Shown here piece by piece: positions 10,266 to 20,585 of a stretch of 64,000 nucleotides of DNA (position 1 is its first letter; every line of letters begins with the position of its first letter). This DNA comes from Petrolisthes cinctipes (lineage: Eukaryota; Arthropoda; Malacostraca; Decapoda; Porcellanidae). Below the pieces are notes generated by a model. That model was not told the origin of the DNA, ran no database searches, and saw only the letters and a list, made by a program, of their open reading frames with translations. The translations under genes were made by a program, and so were the position numbers. The DNA lies in the NCBI GenBank assembly GCA_033782935.1, contig JAWQEG010003706.1, forward strand, positions 2,501 to 66,500, written 5' to 3'.

Positions 10266-11067
10266 TTGGTAAATGATGGTAATTACTAGCTTATGCTCCT
10301 GAGGGGTAGTGAATATTGATGTGAGCTTTTTATTGTTGTTGAGTGGTCATGTGTGCTTGTTATTTCTTTGGAGTGCTTGTAAATAACAGTATTTGCATAT
10401 TTACGATGTTGATACTCGTAAACATTGATGTGTGCTTGCAATTAATAGTTTTTGCTTGTAATTGTTACCGATTAATCATAATTACTGCTGTGTGAGTGTG
10501 CAAATGTTCTTAACTGTTCATGAAGGTTGACAAGTGTTTAACCCCTTTAGGACGGCGATTTCATTTTAATTATTCTATTAGCGGAAACGAAGGGAGAGTT
10601 AGTTCGCCACAAAAAGAAGACAAAGTGATGTAACTTCATTGGCGGACATAAACATGGGAAAGAGCTTAGCGGATGGTTGCAAAAGTAACAAGATGTGCCG
10701 GTAGCCTCGTCTGAATTCAATAACGTTCAAACAGGAATCAAAGTTCAAAGAGTCGTAGTGATCTGGGTGATATCACATTAAACTCCAGGAACAGAACGAG
10801 AAGGAAGCAAAGAAGGAGATTAATATAAAAATTGGATTATATAAGAGACATTTACATATTCATATACTCTACATTAGAAACAGTGTGTGTCTTTTACATT
10901 GCAGTTTAAATCTTGTACGCGCCTCGATATTTTTTGTTCTTAAAGGCAGAAAATAATTAATTTTAATGAGACAAGGAATGTGGTGGTAGTAGCGGTTACT
11001 GATTAATGAGAAACAGGTCTTGAGGCCATCGGTAACACTATGTTATTCCCAGCAGACCATCTCACAC
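10266..11067. other. Intergenic with degenerate TGCTTGTAA-like phrases
   Basis: Short phrases such as GTGCTTGTAAATA recur loosely between 10240 and 10530, and again at 11740-11840 on the far side of the 29-bp array. This suggests an old tandem repeat interrupted by other sequence. No gene is seen. Confidence 0.45.
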
Positions 11068-11450
11068 CACTCGAGTTGTAATAGAAGGCTCCACTACTCA
11101 TAAGTTGTAATAGAAGGCTCCACTACTCATAAGTTGTAATATAAGGCTCCACTACTCACAAGTTGTAATAGAAGGCTCCACTACTCATAAGTTGTAATAT
11201 AAGGCTCCACTACTCATAAGTTGTGATAGAAGGCTCCATTACTCATAAGTTGTAATAGAAGGCTCCACTACTCATAAGTTGTAATAGAAGGTTCCACTAT
11301 ACTCATAAGTTGTAATAGAAGGCTCTACTACTCACAAGTTGTAATAGAAGGCTCCACTATACTCATAAATTGTAATAGAAGGCTCCACTATACTCATAAA
11401 TTGTAATAGAAGGCTCCACTATACTCATAAGGCTCCACTACTCGTAAGAT
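11068..11450. repeat. 29-bp minisatellite, about 12 units
   Basis: The unit contains AAGTTGTAATAGAAGGCTCC and ACTACTCAT, repeated about 12 times with point changes and occasional 2-bp insertions (CTATACTC). The last unit is truncated. Copies are highly similar, so the array is recently homogenised. Confidence 0.95.
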
Positions 11451-11984
11451 CCATTGAAAGAATTCCGTTTCGTCACTGTTCCTTCAACTGACTGGCCGTA
11501 AAGCTGAAGAAACAACACTGAAATAATGTTGCTTACTAAGGTTCATCCCCAAATGGTGTTTATGCATTTAGTTTCTACTTCTTCATGCTCGACTCTGATG
11601 AACTGCGGCAAAAACTCTTGGGCCTTGTTGAATTGGTAATGGGCGTACCTGTGATTTGTGGTGACTTAATGAGTAGTGATGAACTGTGTAGATAGGAGGA
11701 CTAGTGATGAGAGGCTCGGAATGTTAACGGAGGCTTGTGAATAATGATGGAGCTTGTTTGTATTTCGCTAATTCTTGTAAAATAGTGCTTGTAAACTGAT
11801 GCTCGTAAACCGGTGCTTGTAAAATTCCGGTGTGCGCTGAATTGCACCACGAGGTATTGTAGGTAGTTTAAGTTTTAAAGTCTATAATAATAACCAAGAC
11901 AAACTATTGCAGATTATGACTGTATATTGCATATCACTATACCTCTATTAGGATTGTTATACAAACACTATAACTCTGCACCAC
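11451..11984. other. Intergenic, no supportable gene
   Basis: No frame of interest. GCTTGTAAA-like phrases near 11740-11840 resemble those before the minisatellite. Confidence 0.5.
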
Positions 11985-12450
11985 GGCTACCACCACCGCT
12001 ACAACTACTTTTTTCTGTAATACTACGAAAACCACCTTCATCATAATTATCAATGATTACAAAACAAGTATTGCACCACCAAAACTACAACCATTTTTGC
12101 CATCATTATTATCACCACAACAATACAAATACAATACCACCATCACCACCAGGAATAAAATACGTGTACTGCACGACCATCATCACCACCATTACTGAAT
12201 ATGACCATTACAACACCGCCACCTTCATTACCACCACCACCACCACCACCACCACCAACACGATTAAAATACCCGTCCTTCACCACCACCACAACCATAA
12301 AAATACCCTTGCTCCACCACCACCATCATAACCACACCACTATCACGATTAAAATTACCCGTACACCACCACCACCACCACCACCACCAGGATTAAAATT
12401 ACCCGTACTGCACCACCACCACCATCACCATCACCACCATGAGGAGCAGA
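11985..12450. repeat. CAC/CCA trinucleotide-rich tract
   Basis: Interrupted CAC repeats alternate with phrases such as GATTAAAATTACCCGTAC, itself repeated about four times (12260-12410). Open frames give His, Thr or Pro runs and are artefacts. A (C)9 run follows at about 12600. Confidence 0.9.
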
Positions 12451-12654
12451 GCACAAACACCCATAAAGCAACCAGCTCACCTCACAAACAACCAACCCGG
12501 CAATCACCACTCACCCAAAACCGACCGCTGCTTCTCCTGCCTCGATAATAATTCCGATAAGAATCTGTGGCTCGATCAGAAAAGGAGATGCTGGCCTGGC
12601 CCCCCCCCTCTCGATCCTAGTTACATCCCTACGCTTCCTTTTTCTCATGTTAAT

Positions 12655-13260
12655 ATGTTAAAAAAGAGGGGATGTAGGGTGAGGGAGAGGGAGGAGGTGT
12701 AGGTAGGAAGGAGTGTGAGGGTGGGGGTGTAGGTAGGAAGGAGTGTGAGGGAGGTGGAGGAGTAGGTAGGAAGGAGGGAGAGGGTGGAGGTGTAGGTAGG
12801 AAGGAGTGTGAGGGAGATGGAGGAGTAGGTAGGAAGGAGTGTGAGGGAGATGGAGGAGTAGGTAGGAAGGAGGGTGAGGGTGATGGAGGAGTAGGTAGGA
12901 AGGAGGGTGAGGGTGATGGAGGAGTAGGTAGGAAGGAGTGTAAGGGAGATGGAGGAGTAGGTAGAAAGGAGGGAGAGGGTGGAGGAGTAGGTAGGAAGGA
13001 GGGTGAGGGTGGAGGAGTAGGTAGGAAGGAGGGTGAGGGAGATGGAGGAGTAGGTAGGAAGGAGGGAGATGGAGGAGTAGGTAGGAAGGAGGGTGAGGGT
13101 GGAGGAGCAGATAGGAAGGAGGGTGAGGGAGATGGAGGAGTAGGTAGGAAGGAGTGTGAGGGAGATGGAGGAGTAGGTAGGAAGGAGGGTGAGGGTGGAG
13201 GAGGGTGAGGGAGAGGGAGGAGTAGATAGGAAGGAGGGTGGAGGAGGAAGGTAAGGGAAG
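12655..13260. repeat. 33-bp G-rich minisatellite, about 17 variable units
   Basis: The unit reads GGAGGAGTAGGTAGGAAGGA followed by a variable GTGTGAGGGAGAT part. Many units are 33 bp and others differ by multiples of three. This keeps two minus-strand frames (222 and 253 codons) open with an 11-residue repeat such as [11 protein letters not shown]. There is no signal peptide, domain or non-repetitive core, so I do not call a gene. Confidence 0.93.
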
Positions 13261-14523
13261 AGGAGAAGGGGGAGGAAGAAAAGTACTAAAGTATGGAAGA
13301 AGAGAAGAAACAATAAGAAGAGATAGCGGTGGAGATGTGTCAGAAGATGAGGAATAGGAGAAATGGAAGGGTAAGAAAAGAAAAGAAAGGATTAGAATGA
13401 AGTGGAGACAGGAAAACAAGGAATAATAAAAAGATGAGGTTCGCTGCGAAGAGGTGAAGACTAAGTAAAAGGAAACGAAAAGAAGGAATTGGAAGAGGAA
13501 GAGAGAGATAGAGAGGGAGATTACAAAGAATTTTCAAATATCCACAAATCAGACGATCTTTATAAGCGGCTTCATATATTTCCTTTCAAGTAATGTTCTT
13601 TAGAAAACTCCACTCACTCAACATTCTCTTGGGCCAAAAACTCATCGGAAAAATATACTACGTGTTTCATTAAAAATATCATGGAATATGAATCTTGGTA
13701 GTTTAAGAAAATATACAAACTGTGTGAGTCGACTCCTTCGTTAAAAAGTATTCATATAGAGCTTAAGTAAAGTTGCAGTATGGATATAATACATAAAATT
13801 CTAGATTCCCAGCTTTGGATTTCATATGAGTATATAGAGGACGGAGGGGAAGACAAGAAGACGAAGGAGGAGGAAAAAAAGGAAACGAAAAAGAGGTAAA
13901 AGTTTACATAAAGAACTTCAAACAGCAACAAACCTAATGGTCCTTGCGGAACTCTTTGTTTATGTTGTGCTAACTAGTCATCTAAGGTGAAGGAAAAGCA
14001 AAAAAGAAAGACGAAGGAGGAGGAAGAGGAGAAAACGAAGGAAAAGAAAGAGAGAGAGTAGGAATAGGGAGAGAGAAGGAGTATAATAGGAGGAGCAGCT
14101 TGAGAACAGGTTGCAGGAGAAATTAAAAAGCGCAACAGAGAGAGAGAGAACCAGACTTGGATCCTAAATGAAGTGCAGGAGACAGGCAAGAGGAAAGTGT
14201 GTTGAAAGAATGAGACAAGAAAGAACTCTGGTAACAAACAGAGCAGCAGGGTGTGTGACGAGGGATATGCTCATACTTCTCCTTCTCCTCCATCTCGCAT
14301 TTTTATGGAGTAGGAGGAGGAAAATGAGAGAGATGATCAAGAGCAGGAGAGCAAGGAGGAAGAGTAGAAGTAGAAGATAACAGAGATGAGAAGCTGATGG
14401 AAGAGGCAGTGATAAAGAGTAGGTACAGAGAGGGGATGTTGAGGAGGAGGAGGAGGAAGGTGATGAACAGTAGTGGTGTTAGGAGTAAAGAGAAATAGTA
14501 CGAGAGGAAAAAGGAGAATAAAA
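13261..14523. repeat. Purine-rich low-complexity DNA (AG-rich on plus strand)
   Basis: Positions 13261-13520 and 13840-14520 are dominated by A and G in irregular AAG and AGG phrases. The AT-rich interlude 13540-13830 shows nothing. Open frames here are compositional. Confidence 0.75.
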
Positions 14524-16124
14524 AAAAATGGAATGGGATAATAACTGAACAAGAGGTTACGACGAACAGTGAGAGAGGAAAGAAGGAGACATATAGAAAT
14601 TTAACATGAAAGGGAGATAGAAAGCAGGATTAAGATGCACGTGTTAAAGTAAATAGGAAAAATAAATGAAAAATATAATAAATGACTGGCTAACAAAGGC
14701 AGGTTGGTTTGGGCTTCACACACAGAGAGGGACAACCATCGTCTATAAAACAACTCTGATTTTTTCCAGGGAGGTGGTTTGCCTTGACTCTACCTGTGAG
14801 CAAGATTTAACACACCCACATACACACAGACAATCATACATACATACATACATACACACACACACTCGCATACACACACTCGCATATATACACACACGTA
14901 CCCACACACACACACGCGCGCATGGGCTTATGCAAACACGTACACACGCATGCACACTCACGGACATATTAACTCATACATTTCCACACAAGTCAATATT
15001 GCACATCGACACTCTCCTGATCTCTCCCCAAACACAACACACCACAACACAACACAAACACCCCATCTTTTATGAAATATATACTCGTACAAGCAAATGG
15101 GGATAATGAAATACTAATTCATGCAGCATATATAGGAAGGCACACATACGTACAATTAAAAACAAAAGTCGTGTTCAGATTATTGACGAAAACATCTGCT
15201 AGATAGGCTAACGGTCAATCAAATCACTTCTTGTTGTTGAAGCCTGATTTTATCATTGGCTTGAAAACAATAGTAGGACAAAGCGACGACACAACATAAG
15301 CATATGCATTCACAGTCACAAACAGTTATTTACGCGAATCCAAAGTACATTTGATAACAAGCACACTCATACACAAATACACATATTTTTACTGTACTGT
15401 ACACCTACACACTCTGAAACACACAACAGATAAGAATATATATAGATATAGAAAGAATCAAACTCATATTATGGTACAGCACAAGCACACTCTCAGAAAC
15501 TCAGCCACACAAACACAGACAGACAGAGCACGCATGAAAACACAGAGTACAGCAGCGGGACAATGAGGTCTGTGGAGCTTAGAAGTCATGCAAAGATGTA
15601 ACCGATCTCCGCAAAGGTGTCAGATGAGTAATTTCACAACGTGCCGTCATGATTAGATCGAACTGATAATGTCATAAGCCGTGTCACTGGTGGACAATTA
15701 TTATTAGGTATTAGTGTATAAGAATTTTTTACTGCCTACGTTTTACCATTGATAAGATTTGAAGATGAAGTTGCAATGTTAGTCAATTACATTACCACAA
15801 CTGTGTGACATATTATTAAGGAGCACATGTTGCTTATTATCTGCCCGGCTCATTGAGAAGCACCACCACCAGAGCAGTCATGTTATAATGAGCAGCATTA
15901 ATCATTAATCTTAGCACAATGTATCAACTGCACCACATACTCAAAATTACTTGCAATTCTCAGTCTGGCAACTGAACTGACCAAAGTTTATTTCTTTATA
16001 AACCTTCTGCCAAAAAATATATACTTCAAGAATTATCAGACAAATTAATAAAATGATAATAACGGAAAAGTCTTTAGAAAGATTATAATTATATGAATAT
16101 TATCAATAAGAATATCATATATAA
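14524..16124. repeat. Intergenic DNA with CA-rich segments
   Basis: Positions 14805-15060 and 15345-15545 contain interrupted ACAC and CATA repeats. The remainder, up to the AT run at 16125-16142, shows no gene and leads into the GC-rich promoter of the bHLH gene. Confidence 0.65.
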
Positions 16125-16142
16125 ATATATATATATATATAT
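16125..16142. repeat. Short (AT)n microsatellite
   Basis: A run of AT dinucleotides lies just upstream of the sharp change to GC-rich sequence at about 16180. Confidence 0.9.
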
Positions 16143-16179
16143 GAATAGTAGCCGAGCCTGTTGTGAATATAATGGAAAA

Positions 16180-16389
16180 GGGGGCTCAGCAGTGGTGGCA
16201 GTGTCGGGAGGTTCAGGAGCGGCAATTACCTGAGTAAGCGCTACCCTCGACCCTCCTCACCCCCCGGCCCCACGACACACACGCTAGTGCACCACCTGGC
16301 TCCCTCCCCACAGCCCCGCCTCGCCCGCCCCGCCCACAGTCACAACCTCTGACGTCTGGTGGGCGGGGTGACGTTGCCAGCACCGTGGG
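16180..16389 (+). promoter_or_regulatory. GC-rich upstream promoter of the atonal-family gene
   Basis: Composition changes abruptly here from AT-rich to GC-rich. Visible elements are an E-box CACCTG (16293-16298), a GC box CCCCGCCC (16328-16335), TGACGTC (16350-16356, CRE-like), GGGCGGGG (16361-16368) and TGACGTT (16369-16375). E-boxes are the binding sites of bHLH heterodimers, so feedback by the encoded protein is possible, but one E-box is weak evidence. Confidence 0.6.
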
Positions 16390-16427
16390 TATATAAGAAC
16401 GGCGCGTGGCGGGGCAAGGGTCAGACC
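16390..16427 (+). promoter_or_regulatory. TATA box and initiator of the atonal-family gene
   Basis: TATATAA lies at 16390-16396. A TCAGAC initiator with its A at 16423 lies 33 bp downstream, the spacing expected of a focused arthropod core promoter. Starting there would give a 5' leader of only about 29 nt before the ATG at 16452. Confidence 0.7.
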
Positions 16428-16451
16428 GCCAACTGAATTCCTCGCGTCACC

Positions 16452-17033
16452 ATGTCTGTGTCGGACTGGTACTTCCCAGCGCCCCGCCCAGGCTACCTAG
16501 ATCAGTGCCCCAGTCCCTCCGCTCCATACACGGCTCACTGTACTTCCGCCCCTAAGGACCCCACCAACGCCTGGTATATATCTGAAGGTGCGACTTGTTC
16601 TGAAGGTCGTCCTAGTCCCTCCTGTTCACCGACCAGCAGCTGTGAAAGTGGGGAGAGCGGGACCTGGAATCAGAACTGGAGTCAGCATCCACCTGGGCCT
16701 TCGTCATGGTCATGGGGCGCCCCGGGAACCACTCACCCCGTCCTGGCAGCGGTGTCTGACCTCAGCAGCCCCGAGTGCTCCCTGGCTATGTCTCGGGGTC
16801 GCCAAAACAGATGCCGTAGAAGGCCCCCTAAGGTAGTGGGTCGTGAGGTGGTCAAGAAGAGACGACTGGCAGCCAACGCACGTGAGCGACGCAGGATGAA
16901 TGGATTAAACACCGCCTTCGATCGTCTACGTGAGCACATCCCGGCCCTAAGTGGTGACCAGAAATTATCTAAGTTTGAAACGTTGCAGATGGCGCAGACG
17001 TATATTTCTGCCCTTGTGGAGCTACTGCAGTGA
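16452..17033 (+). CDS. ato: Atonal-family proneural bHLH transcription factor (193 aa)
   Basis: This is a nuclear DNA-binding protein that, in arthropods, pairs with the E-protein Daughterless on E-boxes to select sensory-organ and photoreceptor precursors. The bHLH domain fills residues 135-193: basic region [15 protein letters not shown], helix 1 [15 protein letters not shown], a short loop, and helix 2 [20 protein letters not shown]. The protein stops right after helix 2, as Drosophila Atonal also does. The N-terminal 134 residues are Ser/Pro/Trp-rich, with two Trp-bearing clusters (about 72-87), and lack known domains. The gene is a single uninterrupted exon. The ATG at 16452 (context GTCACCATG) is the first ATG after the predicted start site. 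The basic region and [14 protein letters not shown] identify the ato/cato/amos group. Which of these it is orthologous to needs a tree; ato is my best guess. Confidence 0.95.
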   Translation: MSVSDWYFPAPRPGYLDQCPSPSAPYTAHCTSAPKDPTNAWYISEGATCSEGRPSPSCSPTSSCESGESGTWNQNWSQHPPGPSSWSWGAPGTTHPVLAAVSDLSSPECSLAMSRGRQNRCRRRPPKVVGREVVKKRRLAANARERRRMNGLNTAFDRLREHIPALSGDQKLSKFETLQMAQTYISALVELLQ

Positions 17034-18100
17034 GGCGAAGAAGAGAGGTAGTGTGTTTCTGGTCAAACCTGCGGCAGTGATTCCTGCAATCCTCGCGGCG
17101 CTCCAATCACGCCCAGCAGTTCCCGCTACTGACAATACTTTTCCATTCACAGCCAGCACTTTTTCATAGCAAGTGTTGTTTTAGTGACGGAAAAGAGTCA
17201 TCTAAATCGGTTAGTGTGAGAGAAAAAATTCAGGGTGAGTGAAGTGAAATTCCTCACATGTTCGACTGAGCACTTCTCGTCATTTTAGTGGCACAAAAAT
17301 ACTATACAATGTTGCATTCCCGAGACTACCATAAAGTCGCTACCAGCTTCTGAACACTTACGCCTTATTACTGTGCATTAGGGTAAGAACACTGTGTGAT
17401 AGCAGATGCTCCTGTGTGATAAGAGAGACACTTCTATCCGTGATATTAGAGACACTTCTTATATGATACGAAGGAGGATGTTCCTATGGCTTAATACAGA
17501 TAACACAACGTGAATATGTGAAATGTGTGACTATTTGGTTAAACCATTTCTTTAGAGATATGTTTGAAACTAGTGAAATACTGCGATATTCAAAAGCAAC
17601 CAATCCTCAATACCCTCTGCGTCAAGGAGGTGGACCTGGAAGTGATTGTGTTGGAATGTGAGGGCCTTTCTGTGAGGAGAGCCAGCCTGGAAGATGAAGC
17701 ACAAGTACACAGACAATCAAGTCCTGTAAACTGTTCCTCTGAGAAGAATTTGGCTCAATACCGTATGGTGACAAAATAATTCATATGTAGATAGCACGAT
17801 TTATAAGATATTATTTTGCTAATTAAACATGTAAAACTTACATTTTGGTGTTTGGTTTTTCCTAGTTAAAGAAAGTACTTAACATAATTTCAGGAAATGA
17901 TAAATTACATTTACTACTCACACTATTTAAATTAAGGACGATTGTCTGAAATATATATCTTTTAATTGGTTACCTAGAAATAACATGTAAACAGACAAAC
18001 CAGAATATTAAGAAAGCAAAAATACAATTAATGAATAACATATAACAATAGGTAATGCCAGTTATTATGCTATCATTGAATAAATATATAATATATAGCT
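17034..18100 (+). other. Probable 3' UTR of the atonal-family gene, with candidate poly(A) signals
   Basis: No coding domain follows the stop. Candidate signals are ATTAAA (17822-17827) and AATAAA (18079-18084). A 71-codon frame at 17564-17779 has no recognisable feature and is probably non-coding. The true end cannot be fixed without transcript data. Confidence 0.45.
17393..17421 (+). promoter_or_regulatory. Two K-box-like motifs in the probable 3' UTR
   Basis: TGTGTGATA occurs at 17393-17401 and again at 17413-17421, each containing the K-box core TGTGAT. In Drosophila such cores are sites for miR-2/miR-11-class microRNAs in 3' UTRs of neural bHLH and Notch-pathway genes. Function here is inferred only from the motif and location. 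Confidence 0.35.
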
Positions 18101-18394
18101 TTCTTTACTGAAATATAGACGATTTGGTACCATCGATATAAAACTTTTCTCTATTATATCCTTCCATCATCGTGTTGTTGATGCTAACACAGTTCCAAAA
18201 AAATTATAATATACAGCAACGATTGTAGGCGCATCTCCTCTTTTCACGTGCAAGATAATCTAGGCTTCATGTTAGTATATTGTCAATTAAAGTATAATAA
18301 TGGAAGGAAGTGGTCGGTTAAGCTTTGATATTGGTTGTACTGACTCCAGAGAGTGTTTCCAAGTTTCTTCTAACACTCTATAACCAGCTTTTAG

Positions 18395-18566
18395 GCCCGT
18401 AGTTAAAAAAAAAATTAAGGGCCCTTACTGTAGCTCTATGAATCCTCCAAAATAATCCAGGCCACAGAACCCTTAAGTATTTCTAATAGGGAATCTGTTG
18501 CCCGGAGTAGTTTGGAGAATTCATAGAGCACCAGTAAGGACCCTCAAATTTTTTTAAACTACGGGC
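18395..18566. mobile_element. Palindromic MITE, copy C (variant with long TIRs)
   Basis: The left end GCCCGTAGTTAAAAA and the right end AAACTACGGGC are inverted copies, and the similarity continues inward through CTCTATGAATCCTCCAAA and its complement. The centre is related to the TTAA family core (CTGTTGCCCGGAGTAGTTTGG). It is flanked by TTAG on the left and GTTAG on the right, a possible target duplication. The whole 172 bp can fold into one hairpin. Confidence 0.85.
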
Positions 18567-19177
18567 GTTAGTCCTGAAGAAGTACTTTGACATTACAACA
18601 TATGACACATAAATATAGCCTATAGGTTAATGGGTAAAAAATGCCTCTAATGCTAAAAGGATTAACAACAAATTCAAAGGTGACGGTGTACTGGGGTGGT
18701 ATATCTAACTGGTACAGTAATTGTGACACTCGTCAACTTTACAAAGTACTGTACATTAATGGAGGCCGGAACACACGACAAACTTTGAGAAAGAGAGATT
18801 CTTCCACTGCTCATTAGTGTGACTAAGAATTTATAGAAAGAAATTAATTAAGAAAGTTTTCTGTTGGATTTTATTCTAAGAGTGACAAGATATTGTCAGG
18901 GAACATAATACAAGCCACTCCTGTAAGCCATGTGACATTAACAGTATATTTGGAAAGTCTCTTTCTTAAAACAGCTTCGACGACTCATGAACCTTAACCA
19001 TAATATCTCTCTGAATAAGTATCATAATACATTCTTTGGGTTTGGAAGAAAGGGATTGATTTTATTTTTTTCGAGCTGTGTAGTCTGTATGTTATCGTAA
19101 ATGGGGTTGAAACAATTACAACCTTGGTAAAGTACTTTGATCTTTAGCTATGCCATTGTATGTAATTGTATTACATT
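18567..19177. other. Intergenic, no supportable gene
   Basis: AT-rich DNA without repeats or frames of note. Confidence 0.55.
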
Positions 19178-19312
19178 TTAAGGCTACCGCTTCCTTTAGA
19201 CTATATATGCAAAGAAACAGAAAACCAGTCAATCTAAGGAACTTGCTACTTGGATTTGTCTGGAGGAATCAGTTGCCTGTAAATTATTTGCCATGTCTTA
19301 TTACCTCCTTAA
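19178..19312. mobile_element. Palindromic MITE, copy P
   Basis: It starts TTAAGGCTACC and ends TTACCTCCTTAA. The right arm has GTCTGGAGGAATCAGTTGCC; the left arm has CTTCCTTTAGACTATATATG and AAGAAACAG. The left arm is shortened. Confidence 0.7.
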
Positions 19313-19834
19313 TCTTCCTGTAGCGTTAAACTAAACACTAAAAATATAAATAACCTCATACAATGGGAACAAAGTATACTGGACGGAAAACTCTCACATA
19401 CAAGTCGGACACATGAAGCACCCACTTTCCTTGCTAAGTCAGATAACCATTAGATTTTTATTTTTTCATTGTAAGCAAATAAATAATTGTCAGGCATCAG
19501 AATATGGGATCATCAAATCACAAAACTTGATGTGCCTTAAATATGCATCATCCATAGGCAAGAAGGTTCATAAACTAGCCACCTCCTAATATACGAGAGC
19601 TCATGATGCGAAGTTTAGCAATTAATTATACCAGTAAATCAGGCCGTATGTCTACCTGGGATGAAGACCAATTAATATTAAGCAACGAACTCGGTCCAAG
19701 CAAGGTACACGCAGATATATGCATAAATATTTATAGGCAATTAATGCTCATCTGGGTTAAAGGCATTAAGATTACCAAAATGTGATGCGGTAGATTAGCA
19801 GTTCATGCACAAGACTTTATGGGTTGAGCTACTT
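19313..19834. other. Intergenic, no supportable gene
   Basis: A 60-codon plus-strand frame at 19603-19785 lacks any recognisable feature. Confidence 0.5.
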
Positions 19835-19975
19835 ATGGGGTTAGTCTGTCCTAGTCAAACTGGAGCGGTACTCTAAACTAAGCTAAGATACCAGAGTACA
19901 GCGTCAGTATTGCAGCAGGGAGGATCTGTCTCGTGGTACAGTTTGAAGGATTTAGTTGCTTTCCACTTCCTAGAC
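19835..19975. mobile_element. Palindromic MITE, copy D (degraded)
   Basis: The right arm is clear (GGATCTGTCTCGTGGTACAG then TTTGAAGGATTTAGTTGC). The left arm retains only GGAGCGGTACT and TCTAAACTAAGC. Ends are not defined. Confidence 0.5.
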
Positions 19976-20344
19976 AATAGCTGACCCCCTTGTCTGGCCT
20001 CTGGCTGATCAAATGAAACCAATTACTGGTCTAGGAAAACTGGGAGCGGCTAGGAGAGTGAATGGTAATTATAGAACCCGGCGTGAAATGTGAAAAAAAA
20101 AGTTACAAGTTTTCATGAGGTACTGTACGTTACGTTAAGCAATTTGTGTAACGAAACATTATAGGAAAGTTATCGCATTAAATTAACGACCATGTATGGA
20201 AAGCAGGGACGCTAATGCAAACCTTCCCGTTGTACGCTGATAATAAATATAGGTACTCATGGTCATTACTCTAAAATTCGATAACTTTAACTCTTTCTAC
20301 TGACTGAGCACATAAAATTATCATACAATTGGAGTATAGCTAAA
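19976..20344. other. Intergenic, no supportable gene
   Basis: Nothing recognisable beyond a short A run near 20093. Confidence 0.5.
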
Positions 20345-20585
20345 TTAAAGGGATATTTTCTTGATGGGATAATGGAGTGCAGCTGATTTTTCCAAACTAT
20401 TGTATATCACGAAACAGTTTCAACATTAGCAACACAGTGGTTCGTCTGTTTTCTGGCACAGTCTGGAGTAATCGGTACGCCACGAAACTGACCCCCTATT
20501 AGTAAGATTGAGGTCATTGTTTGTTTCCTGGCATAGCTTGGAGGATTCGGTAGTCCTCCATTACAATACCATGAACAAGAAGTGA
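20345..20585. mobile_element. Palindromic MITE, copy E (two right arms in tandem)
   Basis: It begins TTAAAGGG at 20345. The left arm has GCTGATTTTTCCAAACTATT. A first right arm (GTCTGTTTTCTGGCACAGTC) is followed by a second unit containing GAAACTGACCCCC and then GTTTGTTTCCTGGCATAGCT. This suggests an insertion next to, or duplication of, an earlier copy. Confidence 0.65.
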
